Shown in pieces: positions 22,466-34,591 of a DNA stretch of 64,000 nucleotides. Location of the stretch: positions 4,852,408-4,916,407 of the forward strand of contig CAJFCJ010000006.1 of assembly GCA_904063045.1 (NCBI GenBank), in the 5' to 3' direction. This stretch comes from Dimorphilus gyrociliatus (Eukaryota; Annelida; Polychaeta; Dinophilidae). Under the pieces are notes generated by a model that searched no databases, was not told the DNA's origin, and saw only the letters and a list, made by a program, of their open reading frames with translations. A program made the translations under genes and the position numbers. Numbering within the stretch: position 1 is the first letter of the stretch; each line of letters begins with the position of its first letter.

Positions 22466-24738
22466 TTAAAGTGACTTTGCTGTCTCTGAAAATGGGCCAT
22501 TTCTATTCCAATAATCAACGGCTCTAACTTTATATTTGCCGGTATTTTTGCCAGAGGCATCTTCGTAGAAATTGAAGATGGTGTCTTCGACGTTTATCCG
22601 TGAAAACTTTCCGCTTGGAGTCTTTTTCATTACCTCATAAGTTTTAATGCACCTATTAGTTGTAATAGCATCTAGAATGTAATTAACAAAGAATATTTAA
22701 TGAAATACCAGCCTTGTCTTAATTAATTTATCACTCCAAGTTATAAGTATATTAGTAGATGTAATTTTTTCAAATCGAATATTCACTACTGGGCCTGGAG
22801 CCGAAGACGTTCTCTTACAGACGTGATATAAAGAGATGCTTGGCAAGGCAAGATCAAAGGCGATTGACGTTAGATATTTAACGGATACTTTTCTGGGTGA
22901 TGCTTGTCTGTATAAGCGAGAGGCATCTTTCATAAGTAACAGCTGTTTGTGGTTTGGTGTTTTAGGAGATCCAAGTTTTCTCCATATTTTATAGGGATTT
23001 GTATTCCAGTTGTCAATTGTATATTGGACTTTCATCAAGTCTACATCGCCTGAGCCGAAGAGTTTTGATAATTCACTTATTTGAACTTTGACCTTTGTAT
23101 GACCACTAGTAGAATTAGCACTATCGTTTGAATTGTACAATAAAATACTTAATTCATTGCTGTCAAGGGACGAGGCAATAATTCCAATTGTTGATTCGAG
23201 GGATTCAACTTTGGAATATAATTCTTTATTTCCCAAGTAGGCTAGAAGAGCGAATGAATTAAACACCGGTTTTGGTATGAATTGAACGTGATGGGGATTC
23301 GTATTATTTATCTGAAATCTTGCCAAGATGGTTCTCTGAGTAAAGAAGAAAGGATTGTAACTGAGAAAAGCATTATCATTACTCAGTAATTTCATAGGAA
23401 ATTTTCTCCTATTTCCGAATTTATTTATATAATTGTAGATAATTTTAATGACTAAAGCAGCGTATCTTGCGTCCCCTCTCCACTCCCTATCCTTATTCCA
23501 TCCAACTAGAGGATCAGCTTCGCTTAAAAAATATTTCTCTATTAGTGATTATCTAGCTAAAAGAGAGTTATTAACATTAATATAACATACTCATTGCCGA
23601 CAGCTACAGAAGCCAATGATGGATAAGTCTTAGATAAAAAATTAAAAGTGTTTTTCGTTTTACTTATTAAGACTTTGGTGTTATTCGGGTCGTTACCCTT
23701 ATTATGGAAAGTAATCAAATCGCAAATCTGGGGCTGATTGCCGTCAAAAAAATCGGTACCGTTTACATAGTGTGTTAATATAGCGTTGGCGAAAGGTCTC
23801 CTTGGTAATGGCTTGATATCACCTCCAATAACAGCTAACTTTAAGTCAGAGTGGGCAAGATTTAAACCCTTTCTACAAGCGTCTATGTAATTAAGGAATC
23901 CTGTTTAAATAAGAAGATTGAAGAGAGGAGTCATTGAGTAAAATACAAAATACGCCTTCCTAACCCTAATCTTTTAAGGGGCGAAACGCTGCATAGTTAT
24001 ACTAACCTTTCGTTGTAAAATTCAAATGATCAAAATCGTGATTGTCCGGTTCATTCCAAGTTTCGAATATCCATTCTTTAACATAAGTAATACCAAATTT
24101 ATCTATTATATAGAAAATAGAAGAATAGAAATAAGAGAGATATCTAGAGAGTTGTTTAAATGATAATTTACGTATGTATCTTGACGCTATTTGTCGGATT
24201 AAATCAGCCCAGAAATAGACTTGTGTTTTATTCTCAAAGTTTGTATAGAATCCACTTGGATTACCCATAAGTTCAAACCCTGGTTGCAATCCCGAATCCT
24301 TTAATATTATCATTAGACTATCTAATTTGGTAAAATTATATATAGGCTTGTGATTTTTCCATCCCGCTATGCGAACAGTCTCCAATAGCCAGTGTATGCG
24401 TATCTGCTTTATGGCGGAGAAGGGCAAGGAGGCAATATATTTAATGTTGAGTCGATTGTCTTGAGAGAGAAGCCACTCATCAGCTCTATTATGAGGATCT
24501 GGTGGGCTGTGAACCAATGGAAAAAATGGCGCCTAATTAGAATGATACGCTCTTTTTCAGAAAAAAAATTTTCCTACCATTGTCCAGTGCTCTCCCAAAA
24601 ATGGGGCAAATCATTAACAATTCTTGATACATTAACAGTCACCTTCTCAACTCGCTGGTTAAAACGAACAATATTATTTTGGCAACAATGTGAAAGGGCA
24701 ACGAAAATTAATAAGATGAAGGAGGCGGCAAGCGCCAT
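22466..24738 (-). CDS. IDUA: Alpha-L-iduronidase (lysosomal GH39)
   Basis: The lysosomal enzyme that removes terminal iduronate from heparan and dermatan sulfate. Exons (reverse): about 24738-24582; about 24535-24007; about 23905-23591; about 23527-22711; about 22673-22466. A signal peptide opens the protein (MALAASFILLIFVALS). The acid/base Glu lies in FETWNEPDNHDFD and the nucleophile Glu in VGNE/ADPLVGW, split across an intron. KLLSNDNAFLSY, ARFQINNTNPHHVQ and the C-terminal fibronectin-like end DYWNRNGPFSE all match IDUA. The exon 1/exon 2 junction does not stay in frame with a standard GT-AG splice (CAATG|GTAGG ... ATTAG|GCGCC). One extra base in the adjacent T6 run would repair it, so this is either an assembly error or a real lesion. 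Confidence 0.93.
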
Positions 24739-25374
24739 ATCGTATCTTCAGATAGCAGCAGCAGACATAGAAACTAGATATACATTGCAAAGTCTAAAAG
24801 AAGCTAGTCAATTTTTTGTACCATGAAAATTTGATTATTTATATTTGTATTTTTAGTATAAAAAAATCACTACTAATGTGGTATAAGCGTCGCAAAAGAC
24901 GTCAAATAATATAAAATACGTCATCATTAAGCCTATAGAAATAGGACAAGAGGGAAATTATTAATATATATATAAATGTATATATATATATATTTCTGGC
25001 AATAGTAGCGGCATGCTAAAAGGTGTAAAACCATGTACTGTCTTCCTCTCTTAACATCCTTTCCACACCATTCCCCTAGCGTGTCTTTTTTGTATATATA
25101 CAAAGGAGACGCCCCTCAGTTTTGCAATCGATAAACTTTTGCCACTTACGTCGAAAAATTTATTATAGAAAAGCTAAATTGTTTGTTTAGCAATTATTAT
25201 AGAATATAAATGAATAATATAAAGGTATTATCAGCGTTTAATGAGATTGAAATAACAGGTTGACGTACGTTTTGTTTTATTTTTGTTTGTTTATTACGAT
25301 AAATTCTAAACACAAAATTGTAAAGCTATATTGTTTATATACACGTTATTCGTTCATATCTTATAAAAACTTCC
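24739..25374. other. Intergenic spacer, IDUA start to prominin 3' end
   Basis: About 0.64 kb, AT-rich, with a short TA run at about 24960-24990. The open frame on the + strand at 24392-24826 is antisense to IDUA exons 1-2 and is not a gene. Confidence 0.5.
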
Positions 25375-28149
25375 TTATTTAATGTCATTGTTAACTGGTA
25401 AAGATATACGCAAATTTTTTAATAGGACCGTTACACCTATCATTAACAGGACCAATGTAAACGATATTAGCCAACTAGAATTACCAGATTTTATTAATGT
25501 ACCGCAAAATTTTCCATGAACGTATTTTCTCCATAAATTCCAGATTGGTTTACATTTACCAAAATGATTTATGACGGCGTCAACTTGTACTTTATATAAT
25601 TGATCGGCGACGTTCATAATCGACTTTTCAACATGTTTTGTAGCGTTCATAATGATTTTGTCCATAGCTGTTTAATGAATTTTAATGAATAGAAATTTTT
25701 ATCAAGTTTCATTATAACCTTTAAGAAATTGAGAAGAAAACTTTGTTAAAATATATTCAATTTGACCAATTTCCTTTTTCAATTGAATAATTAGGAACCG
25801 TAAACGATTTGATTTGGTGAGGATGTGAGAATTTTTCTTCAATATCTTATCAATGTATTGGGCACTTTCGCTTAACTTTTTCATCATTTTGCTCCTCTCT
25901 TCCTCTTCAAAAGATGAATGAGATATTGCCGCTTGAGTAAGATCAGAGATTTTTTGCGTTTCGTAAACTCTTCTTTTCCACAAAGTAATCTCCATCATAA
26001 GATTATCGTTTAATTTCTTAATTTCATCACCTAATATGAGTTCATCGGATAGCAGTCGACCGAGTAATGAAACTGGGAAACAACGGAAAATTTACTAAAT
26101 TACTGTATTTATTTATGTTGTATACCATTTTCTTGAATGGATTTTGTAAGTAATAGACGATCTGGCAGGGAGTTTAATGCTTCAATTTCCGACAGTTTAA
26201 AATCAGATTTGTACAATTGATCAGTTTGTATTCGTATTGCTCTTGTTAATGGTTTGTCTTTAGAGCATTCGGACAAGAAGTCGGCAGCGGAAGTCTTTTC
26301 TTCATAATGATTGGTTAGTAAAGCATGAAATTGTCCTATAGCAGTGTCAAGTTCTTTAAGTTTTGTTTTTAAGAGAATAGCTTGAAAATTTTAATTAAAA
26401 GTCTTTTATCTTAAAAAACCTGACACTGGCCCAAATCCATTAAAACTTTACATAATCCCGTTGTTTCAATTCCGAATGATAATAAGTTAATTACTGAAAT
26501 AGCTGCCAATAAAAATGTAACAGTACAAGAAACTAGAAATGATAATGTAATGAGTGTCCTTATTGCCGCCCTTTTCAAATATAGAAGGAAAGTGATAGCT
26601 AGTAAGATGATAATGAAAAGGACAACGGCTGAGAGTACATGAGAAAAACAAGCAGTATTATGTAATCCCTTGAGACAGAATCTTAATCCGGGATCATTGA
26701 GTTTTTCAGGAACAAGACGTATCAATTTACTAGCAATCATTCTCAAGAGATTATCTAGGGGTTCCTTAAACATCTAGAAAGAAAAAGGGATAGGAAAGTG
26801 TTAAAATGCAATAGAAATTTTACACTTCTACTTCATTTCTAATGTTCGTACCTTATTCTTATATTCTTCCCATTGCCCTGAAGAAATTATAGAGGGAATC
26901 TCTGTTGAATTTATAAACAAACCAACAGAGTTGGAGAAATCTATAATAGAATTTTCATATTCAATCATAGCTTTATCGGTAGCATTGGTAATTGATTGAA
27001 GCCTATTATGGCCCCTTTCCAAAATGGCTTCAACAAGAGTAGGAGAATTCATTGTTAGACTGCACATACCCTTTGGTTGACTCTGATCACAATTTATATT
27101 ATTTCTTAATACATTGTTCACATATCGAAAATTGGTGTCAGTTTTTTCAGCATATATCATCATTTTCTTTGAAGTTTTGGTAACCATTTCCGTTAATCGC
27201 CAGACATCATTTCTTAGTTGTTTAAAGTTGCTAAATAAATGATTTATCGATGTTATTTCCCCCATAAAATCTATAAATATATCATGTCAAAAAGATTAGG
27301 TAGAGTAGAAGGGAAATTGTATTTTTTACTATGTACTTTTGAACACATACCTCCTAGGGAAGCTTCTATCGATAAAGTAACAATTAGCCCTATACTTTCA
27401 ATACGTTTATTAGCTGCTCTTGTTGCAAATTTTCTATACGTTTCTAATGTTTTAGACGTATATCTTAATCTAGCATTGATAAAGTTTGTCATTGAATCAA
27501 GTGCAAATGGTATATTATTTATCATTTCTAGACTATTCCTTCTAATACTTTCATTTTCAATCATTAATTCAATATTTAAACCAGAAACAATTAACAAAAT
27601 GATACCTAAACAAATCCAGATAAAAATCATAAAATTTTCAGTATCATCTTTATTCGTCAAATGATATTTTAATAAGTAAAATCTATATAAGAATAGCGAA
27701 AAATTATAATTAGACCATGCTATTAAATTATTCAATGTAATCAACCTTGAACACAAAACTATTAATGATATAATAAGAACGATTGAAAATAGTGATATAA
27801 ATATTATCCCTGCTAAATTTAAATGAGCTATTGATAGCCAATCTTTATTCTTTATTATTCTATTCCAATCCCACTGATCAGGATTTGTAGATAATAAACT
27901 TGACAATTTAACAGCTATTGACTTCATAAATAATTTCCCTTTTAAACTCCAAAATTCAGGTGAAATATTTAAAGATATTCTATTGTCTTGTTGAATCTTT
28001 GAAGGTTCACTCCAACTTATTGATCCATTTTTATATTGTTCATTTCCCAATTCATCACGTGATAAAGTTAAATCAGGATATTGTAAAAAGACTGCCTTTA
28101 TTTTAAAATTCATCATATAGACAATAGCTAATGATATAGGAAATAGCAT
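25375..28149 (-). CDS. Prominin-family five-pass membrane glycoprotein
   Basis: Prominins (CD133 family) sit in plasma-membrane protrusions and bind cholesterol. Six exons: 28149-27351, about 27266-26852, about 26774-26420, about 26390-26125, about 26070-25715 and about 25671-25375. A hydrophobic N-terminus (MLFPISLAIVYMMNF) is a likely signal. The topology is diagnostic: extracellular N-terminus; TM1 (GIIFISLFSIVLIISLIVL); TM2 (FMIFIWICLGIILLIVSGL); a large, mostly helical loop; TM3 (VLSAVVLFIIILLAITFLL); TM4 (LITLSFLVSCTVTFLLAAIS); a second large loop; TM5 (WLISFTLVLLMIGVTVLL); and a short cytoplasmic tail (KNLRISLPVNNDIK). CKPIWNLW before TM5 resembles the family CKPLYNLY-type motif. Primary sequence is diverged, so the assignment rests on topology and local motifs. 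Confidence 0.82.
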
Positions 28150-30319
28150 AATAGAATATTATAGGCTAATCTTGTTTCTAAACGATAACACATATGTAAT
28201 TTTTAATTATATTAATTACGTAATAGAAATATTATGACGTCATTCAATCCATATATAGTTAAAAAATTCAATTATCTTTAATTTTGACAACATTCTCTCT
28301 TCATTTCTTAATAACAAAGAAGATTTCCTCTTCGTCTCTCCGTCCCTATTTTATCTTTTGTCTTTACCCTCCCCTATCTTGTCATAAACATAAAGTCCGC
28401 AAGATGGAAGCAAAGGGCGTGTACTGTATGATATACGAAATAAAAAATACACTTATGAAGTACTTTCAAGCTTTTAATACATTCAATTGAATAATGATAA
28501 AGGCATTTAACGGGAGCAAATACGTAAGCGATAATATATATATATATATTCTAAACACGCCTTTCTTCTCTTTTCAAAAAAATGAGAGTTTTAAAGAAAA
28601 AAAGAACGTTTTGTTTTCTTCTTCAACAGTAAAAACTCTAACAGCTGCTCTATGAACAATTACATCTTTTTAACATTCTTTCTATTTTACCAATATATAT
28701 ATATGTAATAGATAAAAAACCAAATTATGCAATAAAGATAGGATAATGAACTTATTTCTTTATTATACCTTACTAAAATCTTAAGACGTAGTAGGTTGTT
28801 TTTATTGGTTATTGGCCCAGTTTTATACGTTATATACAAGCATGTCTAATTTGATTATTCTTATTTAATGATGCTTTATATACATTTCTCCTTTAATGAA
28901 TTTAATTAAATTCCTTTTTATGAGAGATTCATTAGCCTAGCTATCAGACAATTCTTTATAAGCATTGAAAGGAAAATTACTCTGAACAGAGCGTTGAATT
29001 CCTCTAGGAAGAGTTCTTCTACTAATTTTTCATTCCCTTTCTTCTTATGTAAACTTTATTCAGTGGTAACTTGAATATTTGGTTGTCTTTTTGAAAAGTA
29101 TGAAACGTAATATCTAGCTAACGTTTACCATCTCCTGAAAGAGTAAAAAAAATTAAGAAATCTGGACGTGTCGTTTTCACTAAGGACAATGAAGAACGTA
29201 AGAGAGAAACTCTAAACTTTAAAATACGAAGTCTGTAAAAAAGCAAAAAATGCGAACCGGAAGATATTAAAGCATTCAATTGTCAGAGAAAAGAAAGAGG
29301 AGAAATTATTGAATCTGCAGGGAGGAGAATTCTGAAAGAGGGATATAGGAAGTGTTTATTCATATAAGAAAATTGAAGTATTCAGGAAAGAAATATTTGT
29401 AAGATGGAAATCAGTATACAAAGAGTAGAATATAATTATGTCGTATATTGGATGTTCAACTATAAACGTCTACGTAATAAATTCAAGTGTGACGTCAATG
29501 CTTTAGAATTTACGTTGTCAGTTTTGTTATAAATATAAAATACGTGGGAAAAGGTATTAAATCAATTGAATTTGATGAAGGTGGAGGATCTAAACAAAAA
29601 TGAAATTAACAATCCTATCAAAGTCAATTCTATTAAAAAACTAGAGTTCATTTGCAAGGAAAAAAACGCCCAAATGTTAATATCTATTTATACAACAATG
29701 TTATCTATCTACTTTCGTTGCATAAACATTACACAATATATAGACAAATAATATGTAGATTAGGATTATAATTCAATAAAAGATGACCTACTTTATCTTG
29801 CAGAAAGATGATACATATGGAAGAATCCTTAGCCTATTATTTCTAATATTCTTGTTTATGTAATTGTTAAATATCTCTGAGTAATATTACATAAATAAGT
29901 CAATTAGATAACTTATAGTAAACAACTGTTCTTTTTTTATTTATAGAATACACCCACCACTCGAAAGAGTAAATTGCATTATGTTAATGAGTTGTAATTC
30001 ACAAAATATAGAAACGTCATCTATTTTGTTTGGCATGTCAGTAAGGATTTAAGATTAAATTGATAACCTACTTTTCTTCACTTTTTAGCAATAAAATGTA
30101 TAAATGAAATTGCTATAATATAAAACAAGAAAAAAAAAGTAAAACAAGATAACCAGGACACAATTTAGCCTATAAAGAGCTTATTTATAGTTTACAAAGT
30201 TGTAATTGAATAATCTGTTAAGGGATTTTGAATGTTAGAGAGAGAGAAAAAAGGAAGAAATAGGGAACAGAGATAACAGATAGTGCAATAAGGATTATAA
30301 AACCGTAAAATATAAATTA
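28150..30319. other. 2.2 kb AT-rich intergenic region
   Basis: Upstream of prominin (-) and of the NHL gene (+). It carries CRE palindromes (28235-28242 and 29490-29497) and short TA runs (28536-28550, 28693-28704). Short open frames here (28284-28490, 29566-29751) lack similarity or codon character. No RNA gene is seen. Confidence 0.5.
28235..28242. promoter_or_regulatory. CRE palindrome upstream of prominin
   Basis: A perfect TGACGTCA lies 86 bases upstream of the prominin start codon, a plausible proximal-promoter CREB/ATF site. A second copy is at 29490-29497. Confidence 0.5.
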
Positions 30320-31636
30320 ATGGCCGCACCTATTCAAATATATAAAAAAACAATATGCTGTTCAATTTGCGGTTTCCAGAAGAAGAAAATTTCGAAAGGT
30401 CAGGAATTTTGTGAAAATTGTCAGCCGGATCGTTGCGAACAATTGATGTTGATTAAAGATTATTCATTATGGCTACAGGAGAATTTAATGAATGAAATGA
30501 ATGAAAATCGTAAGAAATTGAGACGGAACAGAGAGAGGTTATTTACAGACGATGAAATTGACTTTATTCTTGAATATATAGATAAAGAAGAAAAATCAAC
30601 GTTTGAGTTTATTCTTGAGAATGAAAAGGCTCGCTTTAAAAGAGATTTTAACAGGCAAATAAAAGAATTACAATGTAAAGTTGAGAGCTTCTTCCTAGAG
30701 AAACGAGCAACTTTAAAAATATTCCAAGACGATGAACAAACAGAGAATGCAAATTATAAAAAAGACATTTCATTATTAAATAATTCCAAATGGATTATAG
30801 AGAAAAAACTAAGTATAATCTTACGTCATATTACATATCAACCTCGTCAGTATGCTCTGGGTAATTTGAGTATTACTGGAAAATCTGTTCAATTTGTAGG
30901 GTTACAACAAAAGGATATGAAGAATTGCAAAGCTGTAAGGGGTCTTTGCGTATTTAATGAAAAAATATTTATGATAAAATGGTCAAACTTTAATCCAACT
31001 GTTTCTATTGTTAGCGTTTACGATCTGAAAGGAAATTTTATACAAAATTTAAGCAAAACTTCTAATGAATTTACTGCAATAGACGTTACAAACGATGGTA
31101 AATTTTATATTGCAGATATGACAAACAATTGTGTACTAGAATCAGTTGACTGCACTGATTTTAAACCACTTTTTAACATTGACCACCCTCAAGGCATCTC
31201 AATTGGTTCAGATGGTATATTTATAGCTTGCGACGATCCACAAACTTCCAGAAAGCATTTAATTAACATGTACAAATTCAGTTTCGACGGTCAACTATTG
31301 TATCATTTTGAAGATAGCTATAAGTCGCTATTCAAGGTATGTGTGTCTGGTAACAATATCATCTCAACTCATGATATTGACAATGAGATAACAATATTAG
31401 ATACAGTAACTGGTAGAAAGATAAATTTATTACTGGACAAAGGCTATACTCCTATAGGAGTTTGTTCACTTCCCAACGAATCATTCGCAATTGCCAACTA
31501 TAACAAGAAAAGTCTTTCAATTTATGATAAATCTACTTCAGAAGTATGTCAAATATCTCTAAATGAAAAACCTGTTCACTTGGCTTTCTACGAAAATGTT
31601 AACCACTATTTTTTAATATGTCATCTTTTGGAATAA
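30320..31636 (+). CDS. TRIM-like NHL/beta-propeller protein without RING
   Basis: An intronless 438-residue protein. The N-terminus has a small zinc-binding-looking cluster (CCSICGFQKKK...FCENCQ, residues about 13-38; Cys pattern C-x2-C...C-x2-C). A charged, helical region that probably forms coiled coil follows (about 45-175). Residues about 190-438 have the look of an NHL/six-bladed propeller: repeats of the type FTAIDVTNDGKFYIADMTNN, HPQGISIGSDGIFIA and IGVCSLPNESFAIANY. This is the TRIM2/3/32-like order with the RING and B-boxes reduced to one short Cys cluster. Such intronless TRIM-like genes are common expansions in lophotrochozoans (family knowledge). Function is unknown; a protein- or RNA-binding scaffold is possible. 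Confidence 0.7.
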   Translation: MAAPIQIYKKTICCSICGFQKKKISKGQEFCENCQPDRCEQLMLIKDYSLWLQENLMNEMNENRKKLRRNRERLFTDDEIDFILEYIDKEEKSTFEFILENEKARFKRDFNRQIKELQCKVESFFLEKRATLKIFQDDEQTENANYKKDISLLNNSKWIIEKKLSIILRHITYQPRQYALGNLSITGKSVQFVGLQQKDMKNCKAVRGLCVFNEKIFMIKWSNFNPTVSIVSVYDLKGNFIQNLSKTSNEFTAIDVTNDGKFYIADMTNNCVLESVDCTDFKPLFNIDHPQGISIGSDGIFIACDDPQTSRKHLINMYKFSFDGQLLYHFEDSYKSLFKVCVSGNNIISTHDIDNEITILDTVTGRKINLLLDKGYTPIGVCSLPNESFAIANYNKKSLSIYDKSTSEVCQISLNEKPVHLAFYENVNHYFLICHLLE

Positions 31637-33318
31637 CTTTCAATTCTATCTTACTCTCTTCCTCCTCCTCCTCCTCCTCATCAACCTCTTTTTCATTTAT
31701 CTTTATCTTCTTCATCTTTATGCGTTAACACTAAGAACAAATTCATTAAACAAGTAAACTTTTTATTCGTTCAAAGAAGTCAAAAAGAACATATAGCTAT
31801 TGTGTTTAAATATATCGATATTCTGAAAGGTGAATTCTATTTGAACATAGATTTTACTTGAATCATTATTTACATAGGCCTAATTGTTAATAGAAGCATA
31901 CGTATGAATATTTCGAATATTTTTATGTTCTACTTTCTTCTTTCATGTTCATTTTTTTCATTTTATTGAAACTGTGATGGAAAGTTCTTTTGTGTAAAAC
32001 ATAATCATCTTGTACAAAAAACATTGTGATGTTATCTTATCAATTATTAATATTATATTTATGTTTTTAATGGAATTTTACAGATTTTCTCTCTATCGTA
32101 AATTTGGTATATTTGTTCTAAACTTATAAATTAGTTTAGTGTATACGATATGTTAGATTTTTTTTATTTTCTTTCTCAAAGAATACTTCAGAATAAAAAA
32201 TTAAATCTGGATTCCAGTTCACCTATTAAAAAGTCTATATGTTAATTGCGTTGGAGCAAAACCCAGCTATTCGCTAACTCTCTTTAAGTTTAAACCTTTC
32301 GTTATATACTTTTCTAAATTTACTTTATGGTTATTTGTCGCAAAAATTCAAATTTTCAATAAAACCAGCGCACTTAAGAAAAGTTAGTGCAAGGTTATAA
32401 AGCCTATTGAATAGTTCATTCGGTAGTTAACAATAAAAACTGTTTCTAACGGGTTCTTTAATTTTGCTGAAAAACTTTTAAAAACATATCAATTTTGTGT
32501 GAGTTGATGAATGAATTCTAATTTCAACCATTTTGTAGTAATATCCCACTTTGATTGGTAAAATTGATTTAATATTTTAAGGATTTTCGATTGAATTGTA
32601 TTCAAGCAAGTATGAAACTACTGGGGAAATTGATTTTGTCATTGAAGTTAGAGTTTGTTCGCCAAAAACAGCATTAAAAACATTCTTTTAGTATTATTTG
32701 CATGTTGCTTTATTGAATTTTATCAAATTTGTCTAAAAAATTTCAACCAAAAGAGAGTTCTCTTAACTATCGAGTGTAATATGCAAATGAGATACATATT
32801 CGAAATATCTATATGCGTGTTATTTATTAATTCTTGCGAATTTTAATTCTTTAGTCAGTAGAGTAAGTCACTGGCCTGTTACCCCCAAAGCAGGGGATAA
32901 CAGATATGATGACAAATAGGTGATGATTCTTGACATGAATTACACCTGACGATCGTTGGGACCGTGTTGAGTTCTTTCGATCAATGTCTGATAACTTCTC
33001 TAAAACTATCCTGATAAATGCATTATAAAAAATTATATATAAAAACGGTTTGAAATAATCAAACCTTTTATTTGTTTGAACTCACCAAATTAAACAACAA
33101 AACGTCAGTCTAAATTTTATTATAAATCCCTGGTCGTGACAAAAACATTATACTGTCTCTAAAGAGTGCTCATCAGCAGTAGAGGATTTCTCATCGGTCA
33201 AGTGACTAATTTGAACCGGCTTACGAATTGATTTCCCCTTTAGATAGATAAATGTATTCTCTCTTTTCCAAGCATAGTATATAGTCATATGATATCGGCA
33301 AGTAATCTACAGAAGCAA
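31637..33318. other. 1.7 kb intergenic region
   Basis: AT-rich. The NHL gene 3' end starts with a TCC/TCT-rich run (31656-31690). Near 32868-32930 there is a tRNA-like head (TAGTCAGTAGAGTAAGTCACTGG) with no clear B box. No coding gene is supported. Confidence 0.45.
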
Positions 33319-34059
33319 TTACTCTCGTCGAAACATTCTTTTAAACTTACGAAGACTTACCGTAAACCAAATAAAAAAAACAACTAGAAGACAAACTGAG
33401 AGAAGGATTAATGCGATATGTAATCCTTTTTTGTTCTCTTTACCAAAATGTAAAGCACCAACAAAACAAAACCAAACGCTAGCAATTGTGAATGGTAGAA
33501 GAACAGAGAAACAGATCAAATCAAAAAGAATGTCCACTCTATCACCAGGCTCACTTGGTCTTCTAAACCACTAACAATTTAAAGAATACGTTAGTAACTA
33601 AAAATAACTATTCCATAAAACCTATATATGTATTAATACATATATATATATATATACTTCAATGCAAGATCGTGCTCCTTTATTTAATTCAAATTCTGTC
33701 TGACAAACTTCACAACGAGCCATATTAGCTGAATTTATCCACATCTCTAGGCAATTTCTATGAACAATTGCCATAGAACCTGAACATTTACAGGGTGATA
33801 TAAGATCATTTATGTTATTGGGTTCATGGCAAATTCGGCAAGTTTCAATACTCCTTTCAGATGACAATCTATTAGATAAAACACGAAAATATCAGTACCT
33901 TTATATGATAGATTATAATTAGATTTACGAGTGAATATCTTCTAATATATTAGGATTCGATATCGTCCTTAATTCTTCATAAACTGGATCACTTAAAGAT
34001 TCTACAGAAGCTAAAGGTGCACATAAAAAGTTTGATTTTTGAGCATAAGCATACGCCAT
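33319..34059 (-). CDS. MARCH-type (RING-CH) membrane E3 ubiquitin ligase
   Basis: Three exons: 34059 to about 33937; about 33867-33670; about 33571-33319. The RING-CH finger is complete: CRICHEP, then SPCKCSGSM, the diagnostic HRNCLEMW and CEVCQ, i.e. C-x2-C ... C-x-C-x4-H-x2-C ... C-x2-C. Two membrane segments follow (LICFSVLLPFTIASVWFCFV and IALILLSVCLLVVFFIWFTV), then a short basic tail (LRKFKRMFRRE). The layout matches small MARCHF2/3-like ligases that ubiquitinate membrane cargo in the endosomal system. I cannot say which paralogue. It lies downstream of GTF2H5 on the same strand, 252 bases apart. Confidence 0.88.
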
Positions 34060-34311
34060 TTTGTTCAATTATTACTATATTTTTGTTCTCTTTAAACAAA
34101 AATTTTGTATTAAAAACACTCTTTAAAGAATATTAAAATAGAATGTAAATTTTGTATATTCCAATATGTAACCAAATGCACAACGACATCGAATAATAAC
34201 AAACATAAACGACGTAACGCGTTAACTCCTATCGTAACGGAATACGGCTAACTTTAATTTTTTTAGTCTGTGACAAGTAATAAGTAATTTTATTCTATTC
34301 AATGAATAAAA

Positions 34312-34591
34312 TTAGTTTCTATCTTCCGTTTGTTGGGGAAAAGAAAGTTTGTCCATTAAATCGTCGACTCTGTCTTGCAACACTGAGAGGATTTCTGTTG
34401 TTATGAAAAGATGCGTATCATCGAGATTTTGCAAAACGAATCTACAGCCTAAAGCTTCGGTTTCATCCAAATTTAATAGAAAAACTTTCATAGCCGGATC
34501 GCTGAAGGAGCAAAGTTGGTTTATTATCGCTCAGTATAAGACGAAAACGTTCTTACCATTCAACAAGCACGCCTTTGTTGACATTCACCAT
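34312..34591 (-). CDS. GTF2H5: GTF2H5 / TTDA, smallest TFIIH subunit
   Basis: TTDA stabilises TFIIH by binding p52 and is needed for nucleotide excision repair. Two exons: 34591-34557 ([11 protein letters not shown] and the first two bases of a Cys codon) and about 34505-34312. The spliced protein is about 74 residues: [20 protein letters not shown], then LDETEALGCRFVLQNLDDTH and VLQDRVDDLMDKLSF. It aligns over its full length with the animal family ([20 protein letters not shown] in human). The intron is about 50 bases. The + strand open frame at 34349-34639 is its antisense shadow. The partner repair gene XPC lies about 3.3 kb to the right. Confidence 0.95.

Noticed and set aside
24392-24826. 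144-codon + strand frame
   Set aside because: Antisense to IDUA exons 1 and 2, whose reverse-strand translation aligns to the enzyme.
28284-30200. Small frames at 28284-28490 and 29566-29751
   Set aside because: Short, AT-driven, with no similarity or splice context.
32861-32960. A functional tRNA gene
   Set aside because: No B box and no acceptor/T-arm pairing could be drawn; at most a degenerate tRNA-derived fragment.
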